NCBI GenBank assembly: GCA_016716275.1
Contig: JADJWR010000003.1
Span: forward strand, 620,001-684,000
Direction: 5' to 3'
Source of the DNA: Burkholderiales bacterium
Lineage (GTDB): Bacteria; Pseudomonadota; Gammaproteobacteria; Burkholderiales; Burkholderiaceae_F
DNA: 64,000 bases
In this document: positions 25,035 to 34,449 of the stretch, one piece after another
How positions within the stretch are numbered: the first letter of the stretch is position 1
How the letters are laid out: every line of letters starts with the position of its first letter
Position numbers and translations under genes: made by a program
The notes under the pieces: generated by a model
The model's input: the letters and a program-made list of their open reading frames with translations, nothing else
Databases searched by the model: none
Told to the model about the DNA's origin: nothing

Positions 25035-26732
25035 ATGCCGAAGGCCCACTTCGCTCACTGGCCAGCGGGGCTGCCGCGGCACCTCACGGTGCCGCGGACC
25101 AATCTGTTCTTCAATGTCGAGGTCTCGGCGGCACGCTTTCCGGACAAGCCGTTCATCGTCTTCGGCGACAGCGCGCTGACGTTCGCCGAGTTCCGCCGCC
25201 AGGCCGAGCGCATCGCCGGCTTCCTGCAGCACGACTGCGGCGTACGCGCCGGCGACCGCGTGCTGCTGGCGATGCAGAACAGCCCGCAATGGGCGCTGGC
25301 GTTCTTCGGCATCCTGCGCGCCAACGCGGTCGTGGTGCCGGTGAACCCGATGAACCGGACCGGCGAGCTGCGCCATGTCGTCGCCGATGCCGGCCCACGC
25401 GTGGCTTTGGTCGCCCAGGACCTGTTGCCGCAGCTGCAGCCGCTGCTCGGCCGGCCGCCGGCCGAGCACGGCGCCGGTCTGCGGCAGGCGATCGTCGCTG
25501 CCTACAGCGACTACCTTGCCCGCCCGGGCGAACTGGCGGCGCCCGCGTTCGTCGTCGCGCCGCGCCAGCCGCTGCGCGGCCCCGGGCTGACGCCCTGGGC
25601 CGAGATGCTGGCCGCCGACCGGCTGCCGGGGCCGATCGCCGCCGGCGCCGACGATCTCGCCGTGCTGCCGTACACCTCGGGCACCACCGGCCAGCCGAAG
25701 GGTTGCATGCACACCCACCACACGGTGATGACGACAGCGGTGCAGGGCGTCCACTGGTTCGGGCTGACGCAGGACGCCGTCTACCTGTCGGCGCTGCCGT
25801 ACTTCCATGTCACCGGGATGACCGGCAGCCTCAACGGGCCGCTGTACATCGGCGCGACGATCGTCGTGCTGCCGCGCTGGAACCGCGACGCGGCCGCCGC
25901 CATCATCGAGCGCCACCGGGTGACGGTGTGGCAGACGATCTCGACGGCGTTGATCGATTTCCTCGCCAATCCGGAGCTCGGCAGGTACGACCTGTCGAGC
26001 CTCTCGGTTCTGCGCGGCGGCGGCGCGGCGATGCCGGAGGCGGTCTGCCGCAAGCTGAAGGAGCTGACCGGCCTGGACTACGTCGAGGGCTACGGCATGA
26101 CCGAGACGATGGCCGCCACGCACCTGAATCCGCCGCGGCGACCGAAGCCGCAGTGCCTCGGCGTGCCGCTGTTCGACGTCGACGCGCGCGTCATCGACCC
26201 GGACACGCTGCGCGAGCTTGCGGCCGGAGAAACCGGCGAGATCGTGATGCACGGGCCGCAGGTGATGCGGGGCTACTGGAGCAACGAATCGGCCACCCGC
26301 GAGGCGTTCATCGAAATCGACGGACGGCGCTTCATCCGCAGCGGCGACCTCGGCCGCGTCGACGGCGACGGCTACTTCTTCATGGCCGACCGGCTGAAGC
26401 GGATGATCAACGCGGCCGGCTACAAGGTCTGGCCGGCCGAGGTCGAGGCGCAGATGTACCAGCACCCCGCCATCGAGGAGGTGTGCGTGATCGGCGCCCG
26501 CGACCCGCGGCGCGGCGAGACGGTCAAGGCGGTGGTCGTGCTCGCGGCCGGGCACCGGGGAACGATCACTGCGCAGCAGATCATCGACTGGGCGCACGAG
26601 ACGATGGCCGCCTACAAGTGCCCGCGCATCGTCGAGTTCACCGATGCCCTGCCGAAGTCGGGAACCGGCAAGGTCCTCTGGCGTGAACTGCAGCAGCGGC
26701 AGGACGCGCTCGACGGCAGGGCGGGCGAATGA
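25035..26732 (+). CDS. Long-chain/aryl acyl-CoA synthetase (AMP-forming)
   Basis: 565 residues of the ANL superfamily. The P-loop-like LPYTSGTTGQPKG (about 215), the GYGMTET adenine-binding segment, the RSGDLGRVDGDGYFFM hinge region and the C-terminal catalytic lysine in KSGTGKVLWREL are all present. It activates a carboxylic acid with ATP and CoA; the substrate cannot be read from the sequence. I start at the ATG at 25035; the open frame extends 19 codons further up but with unlike sequence. It is followed by a thioesterase, so the pair may make and trim a CoA ester. Confidence 0.88.
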   Translation: MPKAHFAHWPAGLPRHLTVPRTNLFFNVEVSAARFPDKPFIVFGDSALTFAEFRRQAERIAGFLQHDCGVRAGDRVLLAMQNSPQWALAFFGILRANAVVVPVNPMNRTGELRHVVADAGPRVALVAQDLLPQLQPLLGRPPAEHGAGLRQAIVAAYSDYLARPGELAAPAFVVAPRQPLRGPGLTPWAEMLAADRLPGPIAAGADDLAVLPYTSGTTGQPKGCMHTHHTVMTTAVQGVHWFGLTQDAVYLSALPYFHVTGMTGSLNGPLYIGATIVVLPRWNRDAAAAIIERHRVTVWQTISTALIDFLANPELGRYDLSSLSVLRGGGAAMPEAVCRKLKELTGLDYVEGYGMTETMAATHLNPPRRPKPQCLGVPLFDVDARVIDPDTLRELAAGETGEIVMHGPQVMRGYWSNESATREAFIEIDGRRFIRSGDLGRVDGDGYFFMADRLKRMINAAGYKVWPAEVEAQMYQHPAIEEVCVIGARDPRRGETVKAVVVLAAGHRGTITAQQIIDWAHETMAAYKCPRIVEFTDALPKSGTGKVLWRELQQRQDALDGRAGE

Positions 26733-26762
26733 CGCCGATCCCCGGCCGGCTGCGCTGCCGGC

Positions 26763-26782
26763 GGCGGGCCGCGCGGCCCGCC
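26763..26782. repeat. Perfect 20-bp GC palindrome
   Basis: GGCGGGCCGC directly followed by its reverse complement, in the 85-bp gap between the acyl-CoA ligase and thioesterase genes. It has no loop and no T-tract. It may form a hairpin in RNA that partly separates the two genes. Confidence 0.5.
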
Positions 26783-26817
26783 GTCACCGTGCTGGCCGGC
26801 GACAGCCGGAGAACGCA

Positions 26818-27228
26818 ATGAGCCAGATGCCGATCGACCGCGTGCCGTTCCTGCGCCTGCTCGGCCTGCAGCAACTGCCGTCGGAGGCGGGCCGCTCTCG
26901 GCTGTGGCTGCCGGAACTGAAGGACGAGTTCTGCAACATGCTGCAGGCGGCGCACGGCGGCGTGCTGATGACGCTGCTCGACGTGGCGATGGCCCGCGCC
27001 GCGACCTCCCGCGCCGAGGCGCCGACCCATACGGTGGTCACCGTGCAGATGTCGTCGCACTTCGCAAAGCCCGGCATCGGGCCGCTGACCGCGGCAGGGC
27101 GGGTGCTCGCCGCCGGCGGCTCGCTCTGCACCTGCGAAGGGAAGGTTCTCGACGCCGGCGGCGACCTGGTCGCCCATGCGACCGGCACCTTCAAGTACTG
27201 GCGCGGGACGGGCGGCGGCGTCGACTGA
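26818..27228 (+). CDS. PaaI/YdiI-type hotdog-fold thioesterase
   Basis: 136 residues. The hotdog signature is visible: FCNMLQAAHGGVLMTLLDVAMARAA (general base region with the HGG turn) and TVQMSSHFAKPGIG. Such enzymes hydrolyse acyl-CoA thioesters. The start ATG at 26818 follows CCGGAGAACGCA. The position behind an acyl-CoA ligase suggests they act on the same or a related substrate. Confidence 0.85.
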   Translation: MSQMPIDRVPFLRLLGLQQLPSEAGRSRLWLPELKDEFCNMLQAAHGGVLMTLLDVAMARAATSRAEAPTHTVVTVQMSSHFAKPGIGPLTAAGRVLAAGGSLCTCEGKVLDAGGDLVAHATGTFKYWRGTGGGVD

Positions 27229-27386
27229 GCCGCTGGCGGCGCGCGCCATCCCGCCGCGGCGCCAAACCGCTTGACGGCCGGCAGGTGCTGTGTCCTGATG
27301 CGCCTACAACAACCGGGGAGTGCCGCGACGCGGCGCGGATCGGCCGTCCCGCGGCAGTCCCGAGACCCGAGAAAAGGAGACACGCG

Positions 27387-28574
27387 ATGAAGACCCGCTT
27401 CCCCCTCGTGCGCGCCGCCCGTCTGTCGCTGCTCGCAGCTGGCCTCGGACTGACGGCAGCGCTTGCGCTGGCGCAGACTGCGCCGCCGCCCGGATTGCCG
27501 GGCACGCTCGCCTGGAGCGCCTACGACGTCGGTTCGGGCGGCTACAACCAGGCGGTGGCGATCGGCAACGCGCTGAAGCAGCGCTATGGCGTCAACCTGC
27601 GGGTGCTGCCGGGCAAGAGCGACATCTCGCGCACGCTGCCGGTGCGCGAAGGCCAGGTTCAGTTCTCGGCCAACGGCGTCGGCGGCAGCTACCTGGCGCA
27701 GGAAGGCGTCTACGAGTTCGGCGTGAAGAACTGGGGACCGCAGCCGATCCGCGGCCTGATGCTGAACAACTCCGACCAGGTGCTGACGGTGCTGGCCGCA
27801 AAGGACTCCGGCATCAGGACGGCGGCCGACATGAAGGGCAAACGCGTGGCGTGGGTGATCGGCTCGCCGTCGCTGAACCAGAACATCACCGCCATCCTCG
27901 CCTTCGCCAATCTCACCTGGGACGATGTCAGGAAGGTGGAGTTCGGCGGCTTCGGCGCCGCCATGGACGGCGTCATCGAAGGACAGGCCGACGTCGCGTT
28001 CGCCTCGTCGATCTCCGGCAAGGCCTATCAGCTCGAGAAGTCGCCGCGCGGCCTCGTCTACCCGGTGATCTCGCACAAGGACAAGGCCGGCTGGGAGCGG
28101 ATGAACAGGATCGCGCCGTTCTTCTTCCCGTTCTGGGGGGCGGAAGGCGCCGGCCTGAGCAAGGACAACAGGGTCGAGTCGGCGACCTACCCGTATCCGA
28201 TCCTGATGTCGTACGCGAATCTCGACGCCAATACCGCCTACGGAATGACGCGGGCGATGGTCGAGACCTTCGACATGTACAAGGACGCCGCTCCCGGCAA
28301 CAACGGCTGGGCCGTCGACCGGCAGAACTTCGCCTGGGTGATTCCGTTCCACGACGGCGCGATCCGCTTCTGGAAGGAGCGCGGCCTGTGGAAGCCCGAG
28401 CACCAGGCGCACAACGACAGGCTGATCGCGCGGCAGAAGGTGCTCGCCGACGCGTGGAAGGCGGTGCAGTCGGGCGCGCACGCCGACGACAAGGCGTTCG
28501 AGCAGGCGTGGATGAAGGCGCGCGCGGAGGCGCTCGCCAAGGCGGGTTTCGATCCGGTCGTCTCCAGCTGGTAG
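27387..28574 (+). CDS. TAXI-family TRAP transporter substrate-binding protein
   Basis: 395 residues. A lipid-free signal peptide (hydrophobic core about 10-30, cleavage near ALAQT) directs it to the periplasm. The mature domain has the TAXI pattern: YDVGSGGYNQAVAIGNALKQ, then VQFSANGVGGSYLA and DMKGKRVAWVIGSPSLNQ. An AAAAGGAGA ribosome site precedes ATG 27387. The permease follows after a hairpin. The ligand is not deducible; known TAXI proteins bind glutamate, 2-oxoglutarate or aromatic acids. Confidence 0.88.
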   Translation: MKTRFPLVRAARLSLLAAGLGLTAALALAQTAPPPGLPGTLAWSAYDVGSGGYNQAVAIGNALKQRYGVNLRVLPGKSDISRTLPVREGQVQFSANGVGGSYLAQEGVYEFGVKNWGPQPIRGLMLNNSDQVLTVLAAKDSGIRTAADMKGKRVAWVIGSPSLNQNITAILAFANLTWDDVRKVEFGGFGAAMDGVIEGQADVAFASSISGKAYQLEKSPRGLVYPVISHKDKAGWERMNRIAPFFFPFWGAEGAGLSKDNRVESATYPYPILMSYANLDANTAYGMTRAMVETFDMYKDAAPGNNGWAVDRQNFAWVIPFHDGAIRFWKERGLWKPEHQAHNDRLIARQKVLADAWKAVQSGAHADDKAFEQAWMKARAEALAKAGFDPVVSSW

Positions 28575-28600
28575 GCCGGCGCGACGGTTCCTTCGACCAA

Positions 28601-28625
28601 CGCCCGGCCCGTAGCGGGCCGGGCG
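28601..28625 (+). other. Strong hairpin between binding protein and permease genes
   Basis: CGCCCGGCCCG (28601-28611), loop TAG, CGGGCCGGGCG (28615-28625): an 11-bp perfect stem 26 bp after the stop of the binding-protein gene. No T-run follows. Such stems often protect the upstream mRNA and give more binding protein than permease. Confidence 0.55.
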
Positions 28626-28752
28626 GCATCGCCTGCCGGCCCGTGTCGAACCGTGCCCATGATTCGGCGAGGCCCGGCGCGCTCGGCGGCACACGCCGCC
28701 GTGGCGGCGCCGCTGGCCGCCGCCCGCCGGTGATGCCGGACGCCGCTTCCCC

Positions 28753-30726
28753 GTGAAGACCGCATCCGAGACAGCCGCAGCCCCGGAGCGTCGCCACCGC
28801 AGCCTTCCGCTCGGTTGGCGTTTCGTGGTGGGCGCGGCTGGCTTCGTCGCCGTCGTGGTGTCGCTGAACAAGATCCTGAACCTGGGTTTCCTGGTGGGCG
28901 TCACGCTGCTCGACAACGCCTACCTGTACCTGCTGTGCGCGCTGCTGGTCGGCTTGGTGTTCCTGTTCCTGCCGGCCACCGCGCGCGCCAGCCGCGACAA
29001 GGTCCCCTGGTACGACGTGCTGCTCTACCTGCTGTCGCTCGCCGTGTTCGGCTACTTCGCGTTGAACGCCCACCGCATCCTGCAGGAGGCGTGGGAATTC
29101 ATGGCGCCGAAACCGGCGATCGCGATCGCCGCGGCTGGCTGGCTGCTGCTGCTCGAGGCCACGCGGCGCGCCGGCGGCACCGCGGTGTTCATCGTGGTGG
29201 CGCTGATCTCCGTCTATCCGGTGTTTGCCGGCGTGATGCCGGGGCCGATCGCCGGACTGCCGCAGCCGCTGTCGACCACCGCCGCCTATCACTTCACCAG
29301 CAGCGAGAGCGTGCTCGGCATCCCGACGCGCGCCTTCGGCGAACTGGTGATCGGCTTCGTGATGTTCGGCGCCGTTCTGCAGCACACCGGTGCGGCGGCA
29401 TTCTTCAATGACATCGCCTTCGCGCTGTTCGGGCGGGTGCGCGGCGGACCGGCCAAGGTGGCAATCGTCGCCAGCGGCCTGATGGGGTCGGTCTCCGGCA
29501 GCGTGGTGTCGAACGTGCTGACCACCGGCGTGGTGACGATCCCGGCGATGAAGCGCACCGGCTTCTCGCCGGCCTACGCCGGCGGGGTGGAAGCCTGCGC
29601 CTCCACCGGCGGCGTGCTGATGCCGCCGATCATGGGCGCCACGGCATTCGTGATGGCATCGTTCCTCGGCGTGTCGTACTCGACGGTGGTGCTGGCGGCG
29701 ATCGTGCCGTCGCTGCTGTACTACCTCGGCCTGTTCGTGCAGATCGACTGCTACGCGGCGCGGCGCGGGCTGCGCGGGCTGCCGCGCGCCGAACTGCCCG
29801 CCATCGGCCGCACGTTCGCGGCGGGCTGGCAGTACCTGTTCGTCTTCGTGCTGCTGGTCTGGATGCTGATGGTGCTGCAGCGGGAGGCGCTGGCGCCGTT
29901 CGTCGCCACCGGCCTGCTGCTGGCGATCAACCAGGTCTGGCCGCGCCATCGGCTGAACTGGCGGCGGCTGGGAACGCTGATCGAGAACGTCAGCCGCTCG
30001 CTGGCGGAACTGGCGGCGCTGCTGGCGGGGGTGGGACTCATCATCGGCGCGCTGTCGGTGACCGGGCTCGCCGGCACGCTGGCCAACGACCTCGTCTACC
30101 TCGCCGGCAACAACGTCTACGTGCTGCTGGTGATGGGCGCGGTGACCAGTTTCGTGTTCGGCATGGGCATGACCATCACCGCCTGCTACATCTTCCTGGC
30201 AATCGTGCTTGCGCCGCCGCTGGTGGCCGCCGGCTTCGACAAGGTGGCCGTGCACCTGTTCATGATGTACTGGGGCATGGTCTCCTTCATCACGCCGCCG
30301 GTGGCGCTGGCCTCCTTCGTCGCGGCGGGGCTCGCCGGCGCGGCGCCGCTGCAGGTCGGCCTGCAGTCGATGCGGCTGGGCAGCACGATGTACTTCGTGC
30401 CTTTCTTCTTCGTCCTGAACCCGGCGCTGATCCTGCGCGGCGCGCCGCTCGACATCGTGATCGTCGTGCTGACCGCGGTGATCGGCATCTGGCTGATCGC
30501 CTCGGCGCTGGAGGGCTACGTGGCGGGCTTCGGATCGATGGGCGCGGGATTCATGGCCCTCGGTGCCCGTGTGCTGCTGCTGGCAGCCGGCCTGACGATG
30601 GCATTGCCCGGCGGCGGTGAACTGGCGCTGTCGCACCTGCAGTTGTCGGTCGTCGGGCTGGGGCTGGCAGGCGCCGCGCTGGCGCTGGCGGCGGTTGCCA
30701 GACGGCTCCACGGCGCAACGGGATGA
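28753..30726 (+). CDS. TRAP transporter fused DctQM permease
   Basis: 657 residues with roughly sixteen to eighteen membrane helices: a small 4-helix DctQ-like part at the N-terminus joined to the large DctM channel. Typical DctM segments are GLMGSVSGSVVSNVLTTGVVTIP, GGVLMPPIMGATAFVMASFLGVSY and MTITACYIFLAIVLAPPL. The fused form is the normal partner of TAXI binding proteins. It starts at GTG 28753. It uses an ion gradient rather than ATP. The last hydrophobic tail (about 590-650) is an extra DUF3394-like extension seen in this subgroup. Confidence 0.9.
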   Translation: MKTASETAAAPERRHRSLPLGWRFVVGAAGFVAVVVSLNKILNLGFLVGVTLLDNAYLYLLCALLVGLVFLFLPATARASRDKVPWYDVLLYLLSLAVFGYFALNAHRILQEAWEFMAPKPAIAIAAAGWLLLLEATRRAGGTAVFIVVALISVYPVFAGVMPGPIAGLPQPLSTTAAYHFTSSESVLGIPTRAFGELVIGFVMFGAVLQHTGAAAFFNDIAFALFGRVRGGPAKVAIVASGLMGSVSGSVVSNVLTTGVVTIPAMKRTGFSPAYAGGVEACASTGGVLMPPIMGATAFVMASFLGVSYSTVVLAAIVPSLLYYLGLFVQIDCYAARRGLRGLPRAELPAIGRTFAAGWQYLFVFVLLVWMLMVLQREALAPFVATGLLLAINQVWPRHRLNWRRLGTLIENVSRSLAELAALLAGVGLIIGALSVTGLAGTLANDLVYLAGNNVYVLLVMGAVTSFVFGMGMTITACYIFLAIVLAPPLVAAGFDKVAVHLFMMYWGMVSFITPPVALASFVAAGLAGAAPLQVGLQSMRLGSTMYFVPFFFVLNPALILRGAPLDIVIVVLTAVIGIWLIASALEGYVAGFGSMGAGFMALGARVLLLAAGLTMALPGGGELALSHLQLSVVGLGLAGAALALAAVARRLHGATG

Positions 30727-31060
30727 CCGTCGGCGGCGAGGCGACGCGGCAGCGTTGAGTTGCCCCTGTGGCGGCGCGCCCTGCCGCGTGCGACGCACTT
30801 GAACAAGGGCAGGGCACCCACCATGTGCTCCCGCTCGTCGGCGGTCAGGTTTCGGCGTTGCGTCGCCTGGCCGTTATCGGCCGAGGCCGTGTAGAAACGA
30901 GCGCGGTTGTTCGTGTTTAGTCGGTGCCGAGGCGAGCGGTCGAGATTTTTCGCAGTGGGTTGTCTGAGCACGCCCTGGGGCGCTGATCACCGTTTTGCAG
31001 CGTCGGTGCGGCTGTCAAGTCACAGTGCCGGTTTCTGGGGCGTAGAGCGAGCCTTGCGGC
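30727..31060. other. Intergenic stretch holding the left end of the insertion sequence
   Basis: 334 bp without a convincing gene. Bases 30727-30878 are chromosomal flank with no clear motif. Bases 30879-31060 are the left terminal repeat and subterminal region of the IS1182-family element. Long minus-strand reading across the boundary is compositional and lacks any family resemblance. Confidence 0.6.
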
Positions 31061-32560
31061 TCACGCCTGCAGCGCCCTGAGCAGCGGCCCGATGCCGAGG
31101 ATGCGCATCACCCGCTTCAGGTTGTAGGCCAGCACATGCAGGCTCATCTCGGTGCGCACGTGGCCGAGCGTGCGCATCAGGAAGTGCGTCCAGCCCATCC
31201 AGTGCTTGATCGTGCCGAACGGGTGTTCCACCGTGCAGCGGCGCAGTCGCATCAGCTCCGGCTGCCGGTCCAGTCGCACCTGCATCGCTTCGAGCACCGC
31301 TTCATGCTCCCAGCGCGCGATGCGGCGATAGTCGCCGGCAGTGCAGCGCGCCTTCAGCGGGCAGCCCGGACAGGCCGAGGTCCAGTACTTGCGGATCGTC
31401 AGGCCGTTCTCGATCGTGGTGAAGCGGAAGATCGCCCGCTCGCCGGCCGGGCAGCGGTACTCATCATCCCGGGCGATGTAGATGAAGTCGCGCTTGTCGA
31501 AGCGGCCCTCGGCCCCGGCATTGGAGGTCAGCGACTTGGGCACGATCGGGGTGATGCCGGCCGCGTCGCACTGCCGGACCTGCTCGCTCTTGAAGTAGCC
31601 GCGGTCGGCCACCACGGTCAGAGCGTCGATCCCGGTGGCCTCCCGCGCCTGCTCGGCCATCGGCGCGAGCTGGTCGCGGTCGATGCCGTCGGTGACGACC
31701 TCGTGGGCCACGATCAGGTGGTGCTGGGCCTCGACGGCAGCCTGCACGTTGTAGCCGACGATGCCGCCGTCGCGGTCCTTCATCGAACGCGCATCGGGGT
31801 CGGTGAGCGAGACCTGCGCCTGTCCATCGGCCTGCATCTGCGTCTCGATCGCCCGCAGCGCGCGCATCTGTTCCTTCAGGGCGGCGATCTTGCCTTGCAG
31901 GTGGCCCTTCTTCAGAGGGGCCACTTCCGGCTCGGCACGATCGGCGCTGTCGAGTGCCGCGAGATAGCCGGCAATGCTCGCGTCGATCTCGGCCAGGCGC
32001 CGCTTGAGCTTGGCGGCCGTGAAGTTTTTGTCGCGATTGTTGACGGCCTTGAACTTGCTGCCATCGATAGCCACCAGCGCCTGGGTAAAGAGGTCCAGCC
32101 GGCGGCACAACACACTGAACTGGCGGCACACGGCGCGGATGGCCGGCCCGTTGTCCTTGCGGAAGTTGGCGATGGTCTTGAAGTCGGGGGCGAGCCGCCC
32201 GGTGAGCCACATCAGCTCGACGTTGCGCTGCGCTTCGCGCTCCAGCCGCCGGCTGGAGTGCACTCGGTTCAGATAGCCGTAGACGTACAGCTTGAGCAGC
32301 ACCGCGGGGTGGTAGCCCGGGCGTCCGGTAGCGGCCGGGGCGGCACCCTCAAACCCGAGCTGTCGCAGGTCGAGCTGCTCGACGAACGCTTCGACGACGC
32401 GCACCGGGTTGTCCTCGGCCACGTAATCGTCCAGGCTCGGCGGCAACAGGGCAGTCTGGCTGCGGTCCTCGCCTTCAATGAATCGCTTCATGTGGCACCC
32501 GCCTCACAACCCGTTGCCGAAGTCTACGAGGAGGCGCTGCGTTTTTACACGGCCTCGGCC
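30879..32560. mobile_element. IS1182-family insertion sequence, complete
   Basis: About 1.68 kb. The ends carry inverted repeats: left GGCCGAGGCCGTGTAGAAAC from 30879 and right, read on the minus strand from 32560, GGCCGAGGCCGTGTAAAAAC; the match continues as G(C)AGCGC. One intact transposase gene lies inside on the minus strand. Neighbouring bases (GTTATC at left, ATGTCC at right) give no obvious target duplication. The intact frame and near-perfect ends suggest a fairly recent arrival. It marks the start of an accessory block inside the sulfur-oxidation region. Confidence 0.88.
31061..32491 (-). CDS. IS1182-family DDE transposase
   Basis: 476 residues, full length. The N-terminus EGEDRSQTALLPPSLDDYVAEDNPVR and the helix GRPGYHPAVLLKLYVYGYLN are typical of IS1182 transposases. 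The catalytic core includes LVAIDGSKFKAVNN (first Asp), VVADRGYFK (second Asp) and the C-terminal VEHPFGTIKHWMG (Glu). A cysteine knot (CPGCPLKARC) lies between. The frame is uninterrupted, so the element may still move. Confidence 0.95.
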   Translation of the reverse strand: MKRFIEGEDRSQTALLPPSLDDYVAEDNPVRVVEAFVEQLDLRQLGFEGAAPAATGRPGYHPAVLLKLYVYGYLNRVHSSRRLEREAQRNVELMWLTGRLAPDFKTIANFRKDNGPAIRAVCRQFSVLCRRLDLFTQALVAIDGSKFKAVNNRDKNFTAAKLKRRLAEIDASIAGYLAALDSADRAEPEVAPLKKGHLQGKIAALKEQMRALRAIETQMQADGQAQVSLTDPDARSMKDRDGGIVGYNVQAAVEAQHHLIVAHEVVTDGIDRDQLAPMAEQAREATGIDALTVVADRGYFKSEQVRQCDAAGITPIVPKSLTSNAGAEGRFDKRDFIYIARDDEYRCPAGERAIFRFTTIENGLTIRKYWTSACPGCPLKARCTAGDYRRIARWEHEAVLEAMQVRLDRQPELMRLRRCTVEHPFGTIKHWMGWTHFLMRTLGHVRTEMSLHVLAYNLKRVMRILGIGPLLRALQA

Positions 32561-32682
32561 ATGTCCGGACGCTTGATCGCTCGGGCTAACTTGCCTCAGA
32601 GCAGACGATTCAGAGGGGGCGATAGACTTCTTCGCAAGCAGTCCCTTGCGAGGGACGACCCAATAATCCCGAGGACCCACAA

Positions 32683-33306
32683 ATGGCAAAGCTCAAGCTG
32701 ACCTACTTCGATTTCGACGGCGGACGCGGCGAGCCTGCGCGTCTCGCGCTCCACATCGGTGGCATCGCGTTCGAAGATCACCGCATCGCGGGTAAGGAGT
32801 GGCCCGCTTTCCGCGACAAGACTCCGTTCCTTGCGATGCCCACGCTCGAAGTGGACGGCCAGGTGTTTTCCCAGTCCAACAGCATCAATCGCTACGTCGG
32901 CAAATTGACCGGCCTCTACCCGAACGATGACTTGCAGGCATTCCGGTGCGACGAGGTGATGGAGGCGGTTGAGGACATCAGCACCCGGATCGGGCAGACC
33001 ATCGGCTTGCCCGAGGACGCCAAGAAGAAGGCGCGCGAGGAGCTTGCGGCAGGTCTCATCACGCGCTTCCTGGAGCAGTTCCAGACGAAGCTGAAGGCGG
33101 CCGGCGGAGAGTACTTCGCTGACCGGCACCTTACGGTGGCGGATCTGAAGGTCGCCATGTTGATTCGCTGGCTGCGTTCCGGTGTGCTGGACTACATTCC
33201 GAAGGACCTCGTGGACACCGTCGCGCCGCAGCTGGTGAAACACTTCGAGCGCGTGACCGGCCATCCGAAAGTCGCGGAGTACTACCAGCGCCGCAAGGCG
33301 GCCTGA
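32683..33306 (+). CDS. Glutathione S-transferase family protein
   Basis: 207 residues with the thioredoxin-like N-domain (LTYFDFDGGRGEPARLAL, cis-Pro in AMPTLEVDG, glutathione-binding QSNSINRYV) and an all-helical C-domain with the N-capping motif LTVADLKVAML. It resembles sigma-class enzymes. It probably conjugates or binds glutathione in the cytoplasm. It begins 122 bp right of the IS end. A GAGGACC site precedes the ATG. Codon use here is visibly less GC-extreme than in the sulfur genes, which fits acquired DNA. Confidence 0.88.
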   Translation: MAKLKLTYFDFDGGRGEPARLALHIGGIAFEDHRIAGKEWPAFRDKTPFLAMPTLEVDGQVFSQSNSINRYVGKLTGLYPNDDLQAFRCDEVMEAVEDISTRIGQTIGLPEDAKKKAREELAAGLITRFLEQFQTKLKAAGGEYFADRHLTVADLKVAMLIRWLRSGVLDYIPKDLVDTVAPQLVKHFERVTGHPKVAEYYQRRKAA

Positions 33307-33391
33307 TCGCATTGGGTGGCCTTTCACCCGCGGCTCGACAGACTCAACCCGGCCAGTTCCTGTCGATGGCGACGGGCAGGTTCCTGGCACC

Positions 33392-34342
33392 TCACCTGGC
33401 TGCTTGCGCCGCCGGTCGTTGCCAGCCCTCCTCCCACGGCGGCACGGTTCCGAAGCGCGCGATGAGGAAGTCAATAAGCACCCGCACCCGTGACGGCTGC
33501 GTGCGATTGGGCAGATAGACCAGATAGATGGCGCCCTCGGGCACAGGCTGGAACTGCCGCAGCAACTGCACGAGGGTCCCTTGCCGCAAGTCTGCGCCCA
33601 CCATGTGGAGCGGGAGCAGGCCCACACCGAGGCCGCAAAGGGTGGCCGCGCGGACGGCCTCCAAATCATCGGTCTCGAATGAAGCCGGGACTTTCAGCGC
33701 GTATTTCCGCCCGCTGCGCCGGAACGTCCAGACCCCTTTGGGCGCGAGCATTGGGAAAAACACGCAGTCGTGCTTCTCCACGTCCTCGATCCGACGCGGC
33801 GTGCCGCGCTGCGCGAGATATGCCGGCGAGGCGAGCAAGACGAGTCGGCTGACGGCGAGCTTTCGTGCGACCAGATTCGGCGCGGGGGGCGACGAACGGA
33901 TGCCGAGGTCGAAGCCCTCGGCGCCCAAGTCCACCGCGCGATTGCTGCAGGACAGCCTGACCTGGATCTTTGGATACTGCTGTTGGAATTCAACGATTGC
34001 CGGCAACACGTGCCGCACCGCGAACGCCGGGATCGCGGTCATCTTCACGACTCCGGCCGGCTCGGACTGAGCCTGCGTCACGCGCTGCTCAGCAAGTTCT
34101 GCTTCGTGCAGGATGTTCACGCAGTGCTCATAGAAGATGCTGCCGGCTTCGGTCAGGCTGAGCTTGCGCGTCGAGCGGTTCAGAAGCTTCACCGCCAGCG
34201 AGAGCTCCAGCGCGCTGACCTCCCGACTCGCGAGCGATTTTGAGATACCGAGCTTGTCAGCGGCGGCGGAAAAGCTCTTCGCACCCACCACCTCCGCGAA
34301 CACGTTCATGCCGGTCAGCCTGCTTTTCATTAGCGATGTCAT
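33392..34342 (-). CDS. LysR-family transcriptional regulator
   Basis: 316 residues. The N-terminal winged helix-turn-helix (VFAEVVGAKSFSAAADKLGISKSLASREVSALE, about 14-46) is classical LysR of the aromatic/redox-responsive CrgA-like subgroup; the effector domain follows from about 95. It is divergent from the cupin gene at 34450, the usual arrangement for control of that neighbour. Three in-frame ATGs occur near the start; I use the first at 34342. Confidence 0.9.
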   Translation of the reverse strand: MTSLMKSRLTGMNVFAEVVGAKSFSAAADKLGISKSLASREVSALELSLAVKLLNRSTRKLSLTEAGSIFYEHCVNILHEAELAEQRVTQAQSEPAGVVKMTAIPAFAVRHVLPAIVEFQQQYPKIQVRLSCSNRAVDLGAEGFDLGIRSSPPAPNLVARKLAVSRLVLLASPAYLAQRGTPRRIEDVEKHDCVFFPMLAPKGVWTFRRSGRKYALKVPASFETDDLEAVRAATLCGLGVGLLPLHMVGADLRQGTLVQLLRQFQPVPEGAIYLVYLPNRTQPSRVRVLIDFLIARFGTVPPWEEGWQRPAAQAAR

Positions 34343-34449
34343 TGAAACAGTCGGTTGAACTAGACACTATTTATAAGATTCGCGCAACGGACTAAATTTC
34401 TTCGCGTCGGTCCCGATACCCGGTCCGGCAACGAACCTAGGAGAGCGTC
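34343..34449. promoter_or_regulatory. Divergent promoter region between lysR and the cupin gene
   Basis: A 107-bp gap that is unusually AT-rich for this genome. TATAAGAT (near 34372) could be a -10 box for the rightward genes, with TTGAAC about 17 bp upstream as a weak -35. A LysR-type operator (T-N11-A) is expected here but I cannot fix one uniquely. An AGGAGAG ribosome site lies just before the cupin ATG. Confidence 0.45.

Noticed and set aside
30516..30971. Minus-strand open frame spanning the end of the TRAP permease gene and the IS left end
   Set aside because: It crosses the IS boundary and is antisense to the permease; no recognisable domain.
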